From assembly GCF_014698845.1 (NCBI RefSeq), contig NZ_JACJTV010000005.1:124001-188000 (forward strand): a stretch of 64,000 nt of DNA. Direction: 5' to 3'. The position numbers were made by a program, and so were the translations under genes. This document shows positions 38,101 to 46,458 of this stretch, in pieces (the first letter of the stretch is position 1; every line of letters begins with the position of its first letter). Under the pieces are notes generated by a model, which was not told where the DNA came from, did not search any database, and worked only from the letters and a program-made list of their open reading frames with translations. The stretch comes from Coleofasciculus sp. FACHB-1120. GTDB taxonomy: Bacteria; Cyanobacteriota; Cyanobacteriia; Cyanobacteriales; FACHB-T130.

Positions 38101-40626
38101 TCGCCGATTGCCAACCGCGATCGCGCTGAGCTGGAATCCTTAATTGGGTGCTTTGTCAATACCTTAGTGTTGCGTACCGATTTGGCGGGAAATCCCACCT
38201 TTAAAGAATTATTGGTGCGAGTGCGAAAGATGGCAATTGATGCCTATGTTCACCAAGATTTGCCTTTCGAGAAGCTGGTGGAATTACAGTCAAGTCGGGA
38301 TCTGAGTTATAACCCGATATTTCAGGTAATGTTCGTCCTCCAGAATTCCGCATTATCGACGGTTTCGTTACCAGAGTTAACTTTAAAAACTGCGGAAATT
38401 GAGAGTGGAACCGCAAAGTTCGATTTATTCCTATCGATGATGGATACCGAACAGGGATTGATTGGGACGCTGGAATATAACACCGATCTATTTAATGCGG
38501 ACACCATCACCCGGATGTTAGGGCATTTCCAAACCTTACTAGAAGGAATTATTGCCGATCCAGAACAGCGTTTATCAGATTTACCGCTATTAACTGCATC
38601 TGAGCGTCATACTTTGCTGGTGGAGTGGAATGACACTCAAGTTGATTACCCCCACAAGTGTATCCATCAATTATTTGAGCAGCAGGTAGAAAAAACACCA
38701 GATGCGATCGCATTAATCTTCGACAATGTAGCGTCGGGATTCATTGAGTCTCTAACTTACCGCGAGTTAAATAACCGAGCGAACCAGTTAGCGCACCACC
38801 TGCAACAGATGGGCGTGCAGCCAGATGTTCTCGTTGGCATCTGTATGGAGCGATCGCTGGAAATGGTAGTCGCTCTTTTAGGCATTTTAAAAGCGGGTGG
38901 CGCTTATGTACCTTTAGACCCCACGTATCCGAAAGAGCGCTTAGCGTTCATGTTGGCAGATGCCCAAGTGTCACTGCTGCTAACTCAACAATATTTGGTT
39001 AATCAATTACCGCAACATCAAGCGATTATCTGTTTAGATACTGACTGGGAAGCAATTACCCAAGAGGGTACAGAAAATCCTATTTCATCTGCTACACCAG
39101 AGAACCTGGCTTATGTAATTTATACCTCTGGTTCCACAGGAAATCCCAAGGGAGCGATGAATACCCACCTGGGGTTAAACAATCGCTTGCTCTGGATGCA
39201 AGATACCTACCAATTAACAACAACCGACCGAGTTTTACAAAAGACTCCCTTCGGCTTTGATGTATCAGTTTGGGAATTTTTCTTGCCTTTGTTAACAGGT
39301 GCAAGTCTCGTTTTAGCTAAGCCCGGTGGTCATCAAGATAGCGGTTATTTAGCCCAACTGATTGCCCAGCAAAGAATCACGACACTGCATTTCGTGCCCT
39401 CAATGCTGCAAGTATTTTTAGAGGAGCCGGGGCTAGAAAAATGTAACAGTCTCAAGCGAGTATTTGGTAGCGGCGAAGCCCTGCCTTTTGATTTACAAGA
39501 ACGCTTTTTTGCGCGTCTGGATGCAGTAGAATTACATAATCTCTACGGACCGACAGAAGCCGCAATTGATGTTACTTTTTGGGCTTGTCAGCGGAACAGT
39601 CAACGGCGAATTGTTCCCATCGGTCGCCCGATTGCCAATACACAAATATATCTCTTAGATTCACATTTACAACCTGTCCCGATTGGCGTTCCGGGAGAGT
39701 TGCATATTGGCGGTTTTGGTTTGGCTAGAGGTTATCTAAATCGACCAGAGTTAACCCAAGAAAGGTTTATTGAGAATCCTTTGAAAGACCTAACCCCCCA
39801 GCCCCCTTCCCTGTTAGGGCAGGGGGAGAATTACTCCCCTCCCCTAACAGGGGAGGGGTTGGGGGAGAGCCGCCTTTACAAAACTGGAGATTTAGCCCGC
39901 TATTTGCCAGATGGAAATATTGAATTTCTGGGAAGAATTGACCACCAAGTAAAAATCCGAGGTTTCCGAATCGAATTGGGCGAAATTGAGGCGGTGTTGG
40001 GACAACATCCACAGGTGCGAGAAACGGTGGTCATTGCTAGGGAAGATATGCCCAACAATCGCCGATTAGTTGCTTATATCGTTCCGAATCAGGATGCTGA
40101 AGTTTCGATTAATGAATTGCGCGATCGCTTAAAACAAACTCTTCCTGAATACATGGTGCCTTCGGCTTTCGTATTCCTAGAAGCTTTGCCGCTGACACCC
40201 AATGGAAAAGTCAATCGTCGCGCCTTACCTGTTCCGGAAAATCAGCGTTTAGAGTTAGCAGTTTATCAACCTCCCCAATCGGAGATAGAAAAAACAATTG
40301 CGACTGTTTGGCAAACGGTACTGAACTTAGAGAAAGTCGGGATTCACGATAATTTCTTTGATATCGGGGGACATTCATTACTGATGCTTCAGGTGAATCA
40401 CAAACTGCGGGCAGTTTTTAACCGAGAGATATCAGTCGTTACTTTATTTCAAAACCCAACTATTTATTCGCTGGCGCAATATTTAAGCCAACAACAGCCT
40501 GCTTTTGAAGAGATGCGCGATCGCGAAGTTAGACGCGATAGTGTCCAGCGCGCTCGAAAGCAAATAGAGGCTATCAATCGCCAAAAAGAATTATTGAGCA
40601 AGCAAGGTAGAAAGATTTATGGATAG
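35119..40626 (+). CDS. Hybrid initiation NRPS: FAAL-ACP-C-A(Ser)-PCP
   Basis: 1835 residues. About 1-590 are a fatty acyl-AMP ligase (YTSGSTGTPKG near 180; SWLPIYHDMGLIGGVLQPLY; RGRNLYPQDIE). An ACP follows (about 610-690, FGLDSLMVF), then a condensation domain (about 712-1160, HHIVADGWS with H856/H857), an adenylation domain (about 1175-1690) and a PCP (about 1715-1785, GGHSLL). A charged helical tail (about 1795-1835) may dock to the next protein. The A-domain pocket reads D-V-W-H-F-S-L-I-D, the serine code. The enzyme would load a fatty acid and acylate Ser. About residues 1557-1584 are a repeat-derived insert before YKTGDL. The stop overlaps the PKS start by eight bases. Confidence 0.93.
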   Translation: MVNFCQDFPENPPKKIATLADILRYRAVNEPEKLAFTFLQDGETLGENLTYRELDRRSRAIASRLQALGLSGERALLLYPPGLDYLAAFFGCLYAGAIAVPAYPPRNQRNTPRIQAILQDAQAKIALTTTAIFAKVRSLLAQKTDSDALNWLTTDNIANGIEENWEPPSIHQDTLAFLQYTSGSTGTPKGVMLSHGNLLHNAAMTYRLMEHSPSSKFVSWLPIYHDMGLIGGVLQPLYGGFPCHLMSPASFLLSPYRWLKAISDYQGTTSGGPNFAYELCVQKITPEQKETLDLSRWSVAFNGAEPIRQETLERFADAFASCGFLKTAFYPCYGMAEATLIVSGGVKAAVAVTKTVQKTALERNQVIDADDDDNSQPLVGCGNTLPEQQIAIANPETLTRCAPDEIGEIWVSGPSVGHGYWNRPEETAQTFHAYLVDTDEKPFLRTGDLGFLHNGELFITGRAKDLIIIRGRNLYPQDIERTAECSQPGLRSGSGAAFVVEVGNEERLVVVQEVEFRSKPNVEEVTAAIRQAVAEEHEIQVYAVVLIKGGSIPKTSSGKIQRRATRAEYLAGELDVIGSSILENSYPVENEDALTREELLAVESEERQQRLEAYLQRQVARVLGVASFELDFGNEPQRTQKKNHRGNISIEQPLSRFGLDSLMVFELKNRIEVDLGVAVSIADLFEGVSITQLATQILDQLTQAIPSASIPLCRVEKTTDEYPLSFSQARLWFVNQLQPGTPAYNIPIAVRLTGRLDVPVLVRSIHEIIRRHEILRTSFAVVEGEPVQAISGESYVTLNLPEVDLRQLPDAERQAQAQQFAIAEAQTPFNLAQPPLFRAKLLHLTAEESMLLLTLHHIVADGWSVKVFVRELTALYEAFSTGKPSPLAELPIQYVDYVDWQRRWFSDERLESHLNYWKQQLGGELPVLELPTDRARSPIQTFRGAQQTLVLPKALTEAIKMLGQQEGVTLFMTLLAAFQTLLYRYSGQEDILVGSPIANRDRAELESLIGCFVNTLVLRTDLAGNPTFKELLVRVRKMAIDAYVHQDLPFEKLVELQSSRDLSYNPIFQVMFVLQNSALSTVSLPELTLKTAEIESGTAKFDLFLSMMDTEQGLIGTLEYNTDLFNADTITRMLGHFQTLLEGIIADPEQRLSDLPLLTASERHTLLVEWNDTQVDYPHKCIHQLFEQQVEKTPDAIALIFDNVASGFIESLTYRELNNRANQLAHHLQQMGVQPDVLVGICMERSLEMVVALLGILKAGGAYVPLDPTYPKERLAFMLADAQVSLLLTQQYLVNQLPQHQAIICLDTDWEAITQEGTENPISSATPENLAYVIYTSGSTGNPKGAMNTHLGLNNRLLWMQDTYQLTTTDRVLQKTPFGFDVSVWEFFLPLLTGASLVLAKPGGHQDSGYLAQLIAQQRITTLHFVPSMLQVFLEEPGLEKCNSLKRVFGSGEALPFDLQERFFARLDAVELHNLYGPTEAAIDVTFWACQRNSQRRIVPIGRPIANTQIYLLDSHLQPVPIGVPGELHIGGFGLARGYLNRPELTQERFIENPLKDLTPQPPSLLGQGENYSPPLTGEGLGESRLYKTGDLARYLPDGNIEFLGRIDHQVKIRGFRIELGEIEAVLGQHPQVRETVVIAREDMPNNRRLVAYIVPNQDAEVSINELRDRLKQTLPEYMVPSAFVFLEALPLTPNGKVNRRALPVPENQRLELAVYQPPQSEIEKTIATVWQTVLNLEKVGIHDNFFDIGGHSLLMLQVNHKLRAVFNREISVVTLFQNPTIYSLAQYLSQQQPAFEEMRDREVRRDSVQRARKQIEAINRQKELLSKQGRKIYG
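39789..39869. repeat. In-frame double hairpin repeat in the first A domain
   Basis: Two consecutive inverted repeats (AACCCCCCAGCCCCCTTCC...AGGGCAGGGGGAG and TCCCCTCCCC...GGGGAGGGGTTGGGGGAG) encode about 27 extra residues (LTPQPPSLLGQGENYSPPLT and on) between core motifs A6 and A7, without stop codons. Confidence 0.88.
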
Positions 40627-43600
40627 CGCTACAAATTACGATTCTCTGGAAGGCATTGCCATTATCGGTATGAGCGGACGCTTTCCCGGTGCTAAGAATA
40701 ATGTCGAAGAATTTTGGCAAAATTTACGCGATGGAGTCGAATCAATTTCGGTCTTCACCAATGAAGAATTAACAGCTTCTGGAATCGCTCCAGGTTTACT
40801 CGAAAATCCCAATCATGTAAAAGCTGGTGCCGTATTAGAAGATGTCGAGTTTTTTGACGCTTCTTTCTTTGGCTTTAACCCCAAAGAAGCGGAAATGACC
40901 GACCCGCAACACCGGATATTTTTAGAGTGTGCTTGGGAAGCGCTGGAAAATGCTGGTTACGACACTCAAAGATGTGAAAGTCGCATTGGCGTTTATGCAG
41001 GTGCCAGTCTAAATAATTATTTATCTTTTAATTTAAATCGCGACCAAATTGGCTCGGCGGACAGTTTCCAAAAGTTGATTGGCAACGATAAAGATTTCCT
41101 CACAACTCGCGTTTCTTACAAATTAAATCTCAAAGGGCCAAGCCTGACCGTTCAAACGGCTTGTTCTACTTCATTAGTGGCGACAACTCTGGCTTGCCAA
41201 AGTTTATTAAATTACCAATGCGATATGGCATTGGCGGGTGGAGTTTCGATTCGGGTGCCGCAAAAGACAGGTTATTTGTATCAAGAAGGGGGAATTTTAT
41301 CTCCGGATGGTCATTGCCGCGCCTTTGATGCTGATGCACAGGGAACCATTATTGGTAATGGTGTGGGAGTGGTTGTTTTAAAAAGATTAGAGGATGCGAT
41401 CGCAGATGGCGACTGCATTCATGCGGTCATTAAAGGTTCGGCGATTAATAACGATGGTTCTGAGAAAGTCGGGTATACAGCACCCAGTGTCAACGGACAA
41501 GCAGACGCGATCGCAGAAGCACTGGCGCTAGCTGGAGTCGATCCGGAAACTGTCACCTATATCGAAACTCACGGAACTGGAACCAGATTAGGCGATCCGA
41601 TTGAAATTACCGCGCTTTCTAATGTTTTTGGTGCCAATACCGAGAAAAAAGGCTTTTGTGCAATCGGTTCCGTCAAAACCAATATCGGTCATCTGGATGC
41701 AGCAGCGGGAGTCACGGGACTCATTAAGACGGTTTTGGCGCTGAAACATAAGTTGATTCCACCCAGCTTGAATTTTCAACAGCCAAATCCTGAGATTGAT
41801 TTTGCCAATAGTCCTTTTTACGTCAATACCCAGCTGGCGGAATGGAAGGCAAATTCAACCCCGCGGCGTGCCGGAGTCAGTTCTTTGGGCATTGGTGGCA
41901 CCAATGCCCATGTGGTTCTCGAAGAAGCGCCAACCGTAAAAGCATCTGGTTCTTCTCGTCCCTGGCAATTATTGGTGCTTTCCGCCAAAACGGAATCGGC
42001 ACTGGAGACGGCTACGGCAAATTTGGTATCTCACCTCAAGCAGCATCCCGATCTTCAGTTGGCGGATGTTGCTTACACCCTGCAAGTAGGTCGTCGGGCT
42101 TTTGAACATCGCCGGATCTTGGTTTGCCAGACGGTTGAGGAGTTGGCAACCCAATTGGAAACCCCTCATCCTCAAAAAGTTTTAACTCACTTCCAAGAGC
42201 CTACTGAGCGCTCCATCGCCTTCCTGTTTCCCGGACAGGGAGCGCAGTATGTGGATATGGGGCGGGAACTGTACCAGACTGAGCCGATATTTAGCGAACA
42301 AATAGACCGTTGCGCTGCCCTTCTTCAACCTCATATCGGGATGGATTTGCGATCGCTACTTTATCCCAACCAGGCGAATCCGGAAGCAGCCGCAGAAAAA
42401 CTCAAACAAACTTGCTTTGCCCAACCTGCGTTATTTGCGATCGAGTATGCCTTAGCTCAGTTGTGGATGTCCTGGGGCATTTCTCCCCAAGCGATGCTGG
42501 GTCACAGCATTGGCGAATATGTGGCGGCTTGCCTTGCGGGTGTCATGTCTGTTGAAGACGCTTTAGCTTTGGTGGCGATTCGTGGGCGACTGATGCAGCA
42601 AATGCCAGCCGGGGCGATGCTTGCCGTTTCCTTGCCAGAAGCGGAGGTTAAAAGCCTGCTGAATGAGAAATTATCTTTAGCCGCCAGTAACGCACCTTCC
42701 TTATGCGTCGTTTCGGGAACCCTTGACGCTGTAGACGCAATTGAAGCGCAACTCATGGCTAAAGGGGTCGAGTGTCGGCGTTTGCATACTTCTCATGCCT
42801 TTCATTCTCAGATGATGGATTCTATCTTGGAGCCATTCATTGAGGAAGTGAAAAAAGTAAAACTGAATCCACCTCAGATTCCGTTTATCTCCAACGTTAC
42901 GGGAACCTGGATTACAGCAGCAGAAGCCACAAATCCCGGTTATTGGGCAACGCATCTACGGCAAACAGTACGCTTTTCCGAGGGAATCTCGACATTACTG
43001 CAACAGCCAAATCGCATCCTCTTAGAAGTTGGTGCGGGGCGTAGTTTATGTACCTTTGCCAAACAGCATTCTCATGAAGCCATAGGGCAAGTAGTATTGC
43101 CTTCGTTACGCCATCCCCAGGAGCAAAATTCAGATATCGCCTTTTTACTCAATATCTTAGGGCGGCTTTGGCTAGCAGGAGTTTCGGTGAATTGGTCTGG
43201 TTTTTATGCTGGCGAACAACGTCACCGCGTACCTTTACCGACTTACCCGTTTGAACGTCAGCGTTACTGGATTGAACCCCAAACCCAAATCCCAGAAACC
43301 CAAATTCCAGCTACCAGTACAGGCGAAAGCAAGCCAGGGAAATCGGATATTACTGACTGGTTTTATGTTCCTTCCTGGAAGCAAATTCCCCTGGCCAAAA
43401 CCAGAGAGATTGCGTCTGCTTGTTACCTGGTTTTTGTTGATGAGTGTGGGGTCGGTTCTCAAATCGTCCAAAGATTGCAACAAGCTGGACAAGATGCGAT
43501 TTCTGTCCGGGTTGGAGAGCAATTTAAGCAACTTGATAGCAACGCTTACACGATTAATCCGGCTTGCCAGGATAACTATCACGCCTTGATTCGAGCCGTG

Positions 43601-45268
43601 CGGGAACAAGGGAAAACCCCGAATGCGATCGCGCATCTCTGGAGTATCACCCAATCACCGCCTCAGTCTTTTGAAACCACGCAAAATCTCGGTTTCTACA
43701 GCCTGATTTATTTAGCGCCAGCGTTAGGACAACAACCTGTTAGTAATTCCATTCAACTTCTAGTTGCCAGTAACAATCTATATGACATTATTGGCGACGA
43801 GCTATTGTGTCCTGAAAAAGCAACCATCATCGGTTCATGCAAAGTCATTCCTCAAGAATATCCTCACATCAATTGTCGTCAAGTTGATGTGGCGCTCTCA
43901 GAATCAGGAACCAACAACTTAGTAGAGCAACTGTTAGCAGAATTAAGGCTAGAGTCAACAGACTCCATGATTGCCTACCGTGGCAATCATCGCTGGGTTC
44001 AGACATTTGAGCCAGTCCCGCTAGAAAAAGCCAGCCCAACCCGGTTACGACAAGGGGGAGTATATCTCATTACAGGCGGCATGGGAGGGATGGGCTTAGT
44101 CTTCGCCGAATACCTCGCCAAGACAGTACAAGCCAAGTTGATTCTAATCGGACGTTCTGCACTGCCAGAAAAAGAGCAGTGGCAGCAATGGATAGCAACC
44201 CATGATGCGCTCGATCCTACCAGCCGTAAGATTCAGAAATTGCAGGAACTGGAAGCATTAGGCGCTGATGTTCTGGTAGTCGCTGCCGATGTTGCGAATG
44301 ATGAACAAATGCAGAATGCGATCGCGCAATCCCTAGAACGTTTTGGTGAGATTCATGGGGTTATTCACGCCGCCGGAGTTGCGGGTGGTGGCATGATTCA
44401 ACTCAAAACCCCAGAAATTGTTGAAAGTGTTTTTGCTCCTAAAGTGATGGGAACTTTGGTCTTAAATGAGGTTCTCAAAGATGTCAATCTAGACTTCGTA
44501 GTTCTCTGTTCATCCCTTAGCTCAATCCAAGGCGGTTTTGGACAGGTAGACTATAGTGCCGCCAATGCCTTTTTAGATGCCTTTGCTCACCGCAATTCTT
44601 TTAATGCTCGCACAATCTCAATTAACTGGGATGCGTTGCAAGAAGTCGGCATGGCGGTCAATACTGCCGTTCCTGAAAAGCTCAAAAAGTGGCGCGAAGA
44701 AAGTCTAAAAAATGGCATATTATCCGCAGAAGCCGTGGATGTCTTAAGCAGAATTTTGGAGAATTCGCTTTCTCAAGTGGTCATTTCAACGCAAGATTTA
44801 TCCAATGCCATTGAGCAAGCTTCTAACTTTTCTTTATCGACTTATGACGCTCAAACATCAGATGATTCTAGTCAATTATCGGCAACTAGACATCCCCGAC
44901 CTCTCCAAGCAAATGCCTATGTTTCTCCTCGCAATGAGATTGAGCAAGGTATCGCTAATATCTGGCAAGAACTGATAGGACTTGAAAAAGTAGGAATTTA
45001 CGACAACTTCTTTGAGTTGGGTGGACACTCTTTACTCGCTGTACAAACGATTTCCCGGCTGCGTGAAACTTTCCAAGTGGAATTACCGCTGCGTACTCTG
45101 CTTTTTGAAGCTTCTACAGTCGCTGAACTCGCGACTGTAATTGCTGAAAAACAGCCTAAACCCGAACAAATTGCCGAGATTGAGCAGATGTTATCAGAGA
45201 TAGAATATCTTTCGTTGGATGAAATACAAGCACTGGTTGCTAAAGAATCGCAATCAAGCTTTCATTAG
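40619..45268 (+). CDS. Type I PKS module: KS-AT-KR-ACP
   Basis: 1549 residues. The ketosynthase (about 8-440) has C182 (QTACSTSL), H318 (THGTGTRLGDP) and H358 (KTNIGHLDAAAG). The acyltransferase (about 535-840) has S630 (GHSIGEY) and HAFH, which points to malonyl-CoA. A structural region and ketoreductase follow (about 900-1350; TGGMGGMG near 1152, Y1312 in GQVDYSAANAF). The C-terminal carrier domain (about 1440-1505) has the GGHSLL motif of NRPS-like carriers. No dehydratase, enoylreductase or methyltransferase is present, so it should add one C2 unit and leave a beta-hydroxyl. Placed after the FAAL-Ser module, it would make a statine-like 4-amino-3,5-dihydroxy unit from serine. Confidence 0.93.
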   Translation: MDSATNYDSLEGIAIIGMSGRFPGAKNNVEEFWQNLRDGVESISVFTNEELTASGIAPGLLENPNHVKAGAVLEDVEFFDASFFGFNPKEAEMTDPQHRIFLECAWEALENAGYDTQRCESRIGVYAGASLNNYLSFNLNRDQIGSADSFQKLIGNDKDFLTTRVSYKLNLKGPSLTVQTACSTSLVATTLACQSLLNYQCDMALAGGVSIRVPQKTGYLYQEGGILSPDGHCRAFDADAQGTIIGNGVGVVVLKRLEDAIADGDCIHAVIKGSAINNDGSEKVGYTAPSVNGQADAIAEALALAGVDPETVTYIETHGTGTRLGDPIEITALSNVFGANTEKKGFCAIGSVKTNIGHLDAAAGVTGLIKTVLALKHKLIPPSLNFQQPNPEIDFANSPFYVNTQLAEWKANSTPRRAGVSSLGIGGTNAHVVLEEAPTVKASGSSRPWQLLVLSAKTESALETATANLVSHLKQHPDLQLADVAYTLQVGRRAFEHRRILVCQTVEELATQLETPHPQKVLTHFQEPTERSIAFLFPGQGAQYVDMGRELYQTEPIFSEQIDRCAALLQPHIGMDLRSLLYPNQANPEAAAEKLKQTCFAQPALFAIEYALAQLWMSWGISPQAMLGHSIGEYVAACLAGVMSVEDALALVAIRGRLMQQMPAGAMLAVSLPEAEVKSLLNEKLSLAASNAPSLCVVSGTLDAVDAIEAQLMAKGVECRRLHTSHAFHSQMMDSILEPFIEEVKKVKLNPPQIPFISNVTGTWITAAEATNPGYWATHLRQTVRFSEGISTLLQQPNRILLEVGAGRSLCTFAKQHSHEAIGQVVLPSLRHPQEQNSDIAFLLNILGRLWLAGVSVNWSGFYAGEQRHRVPLPTYPFERQRYWIEPQTQIPETQIPATSTGESKPGKSDITDWFYVPSWKQIPLAKTREIASACYLVFVDECGVGSQIVQRLQQAGQDAISVRVGEQFKQLDSNAYTINPACQDNYHALIRAVREQGKTPNAIAHLWSITQSPPQSFETTQNLGFYSLIYLAPALGQQPVSNSIQLLVASNNLYDIIGDELLCPEKATIIGSCKVIPQEYPHINCRQVDVALSESGTNNLVEQLLAELRLESTDSMIAYRGNHRWVQTFEPVPLEKASPTRLRQGGVYLITGGMGGMGLVFAEYLAKTVQAKLILIGRSALPEKEQWQQWIATHDALDPTSRKIQKLQELEALGADVLVVAADVANDEQMQNAIAQSLERFGEIHGVIHAAGVAGGGMIQLKTPEIVESVFAPKVMGTLVLNEVLKDVNLDFVVLCSSLSSIQGGFGQVDYSAANAFLDAFAHRNSFNARTISINWDALQEVGMAVNTAVPEKLKKWREESLKNGILSAEAVDVLSRILENSLSQVVISTQDLSNAIEQASNFSLSTYDAQTSDDSSQLSATRHPRPLQANAYVSPRNEIEQGIANIWQELIGLEKVGIYDNFFELGGHSLLAVQTISRLRETFQVELPLRTLLFEASTVAELATVIAEKQPKPEQIAEIEQMLSEIEYLSLDEIQALVAKESQSSFH

Positions 45269-45369
45269 TCACCCAAGAGACTAGACCTTCACACCTTTCT
45301 CTGACGAAGAAAGCATCAACATATCCGATTTTACTGCCAATTACCGTTTCTAATTTCCAGCGAATCATT

Positions 45370-46455
45370 ATGGAATTCAGCCTGCTATATTTCTCTGGGG
45401 ATGGGTCAACAACCCAGTCAGATAAATATCATCTATTACTAGAAACAGCTAAGTTTGCTGACCGATATGATTTCTCGGCAGTATGGACTCCCGAACGTCA
45501 TTTTCACCCGTTCGGGGGGCTGTATCCTAATCCATCCGTAATTAGTGCGGCGCTGGCAATGGTCACTGAGAAAATTCAGCTACGGTCTGGCAGTGTCGTT
45601 GTACCCTTACAGCATCCTGTGCGAGTCGCTGAAGAATGGGCTGTCGTTGATAATCTTTCTAACGGCAGGGTCAGTCTCTCTTTTGCCCCTGGTTGGCACG
45701 CCGATGATTTTTTGCTGTCTCCAGAAAATTATAGCGATCGCAAAGAAGTCATGTGGCAAGGTATTGAAACAGTACAGAAACTCTGGCAAGGTGAGGCAGT
45801 TGAATTCCGAAATGCTACTGGAAATAATGTCAAAGTAAATACATTTCCGAAACCAATCCAATCTAAATTATCAACTTGGATTACCTGCCAATCAGATAAT
45901 ACATTTATTGGAGCAGGCAAAATAGGCGCTAATGTCTTAACTTCTCTTTTATATGAAACGACCGATGATTTAGCTCAACAAATATCTCTTTATCGTGACT
46001 CTTTAGTTAAACATGGTCACGATCCAAAGTCTGGAAAAGTAGCCCTAATGTTGCATACTTTTATTGGAGAAGATAAAGAGCAAGTTAAGCAGAAAGTAAA
46101 AGAGCCTTTTTGTAACTACCTAAGAACGCATTTTGGATTAGTTGAAAACTTAGCAAAGAGAAGCGATTTTCAATTCAATCCAGAAAATTTTAGTGAAGAC
46201 GATCGCCATAGCCTTTTAGCGTTTGCTTTTGAGCGCTATTTCCAAGGACGGGTGATGATTGGAACTTTAGAAACCTGCCGCCAAACGATTGAACACCAAA
46301 AAGAAATTGGCGTAGATGAAATCGCTTGTCTGATTGATTTCGGTTTAGATTTTGATTCGGTAATGACAAGCTTGTATAAATTGAAAGATTTAAAAGAAGA
46401 GTATCAAGTTAAACAATCAGTTGGGCAGTACTCAGCGCTAAGCTTTTTTGGGTGA
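45370..46455 (+). CDS. Stand-alone luciferase-like monooxygenase (MupA/Atu3671-type)
   Basis: 361 residues, complete. Motifs of the natural-product luciferase-like (LLM) flavin monooxygenases are present: EFSLLYFSGDGS, FSAVWTPERHFHPFGGLYPN, GSVVVPLQHPVRVAEEWAVV, GRVSLSFAPGWHADDF and FIGAGKIGANVLTSLL. In cyanobacterial pathways such as microginin, the related domain is fused to the PKS and associated with alpha-hydroxylation of the polyketide unit. Here it is a separate gene directly after the KS-AT-KR-ACP module, so it probably hydroxylates the carrier-bound C2 extension in trans. Only three bases separate it from the next NRPS gene. The site of oxidation is inferred. Confidence 0.9.
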   Translation: MEFSLLYFSGDGSTTQSDKYHLLLETAKFADRYDFSAVWTPERHFHPFGGLYPNPSVISAALAMVTEKIQLRSGSVVVPLQHPVRVAEEWAVVDNLSNGRVSLSFAPGWHADDFLLSPENYSDRKEVMWQGIETVQKLWQGEAVEFRNATGNNVKVNTFPKPIQSKLSTWITCQSDNTFIGAGKIGANVLTSLLYETTDDLAQQISLYRDSLVKHGHDPKSGKVALMLHTFIGEDKEQVKQKVKEPFCNYLRTHFGLVENLAKRSDFQFNPENFSEDDRHSLLAFAFERYFQGRVMIGTLETCRQTIEHQKEIGVDEIACLIDFGLDFDSVMTSLYKLKDLKEEYQVKQSVGQYSALSFFG

Positions 46456-46458
46456 TCG

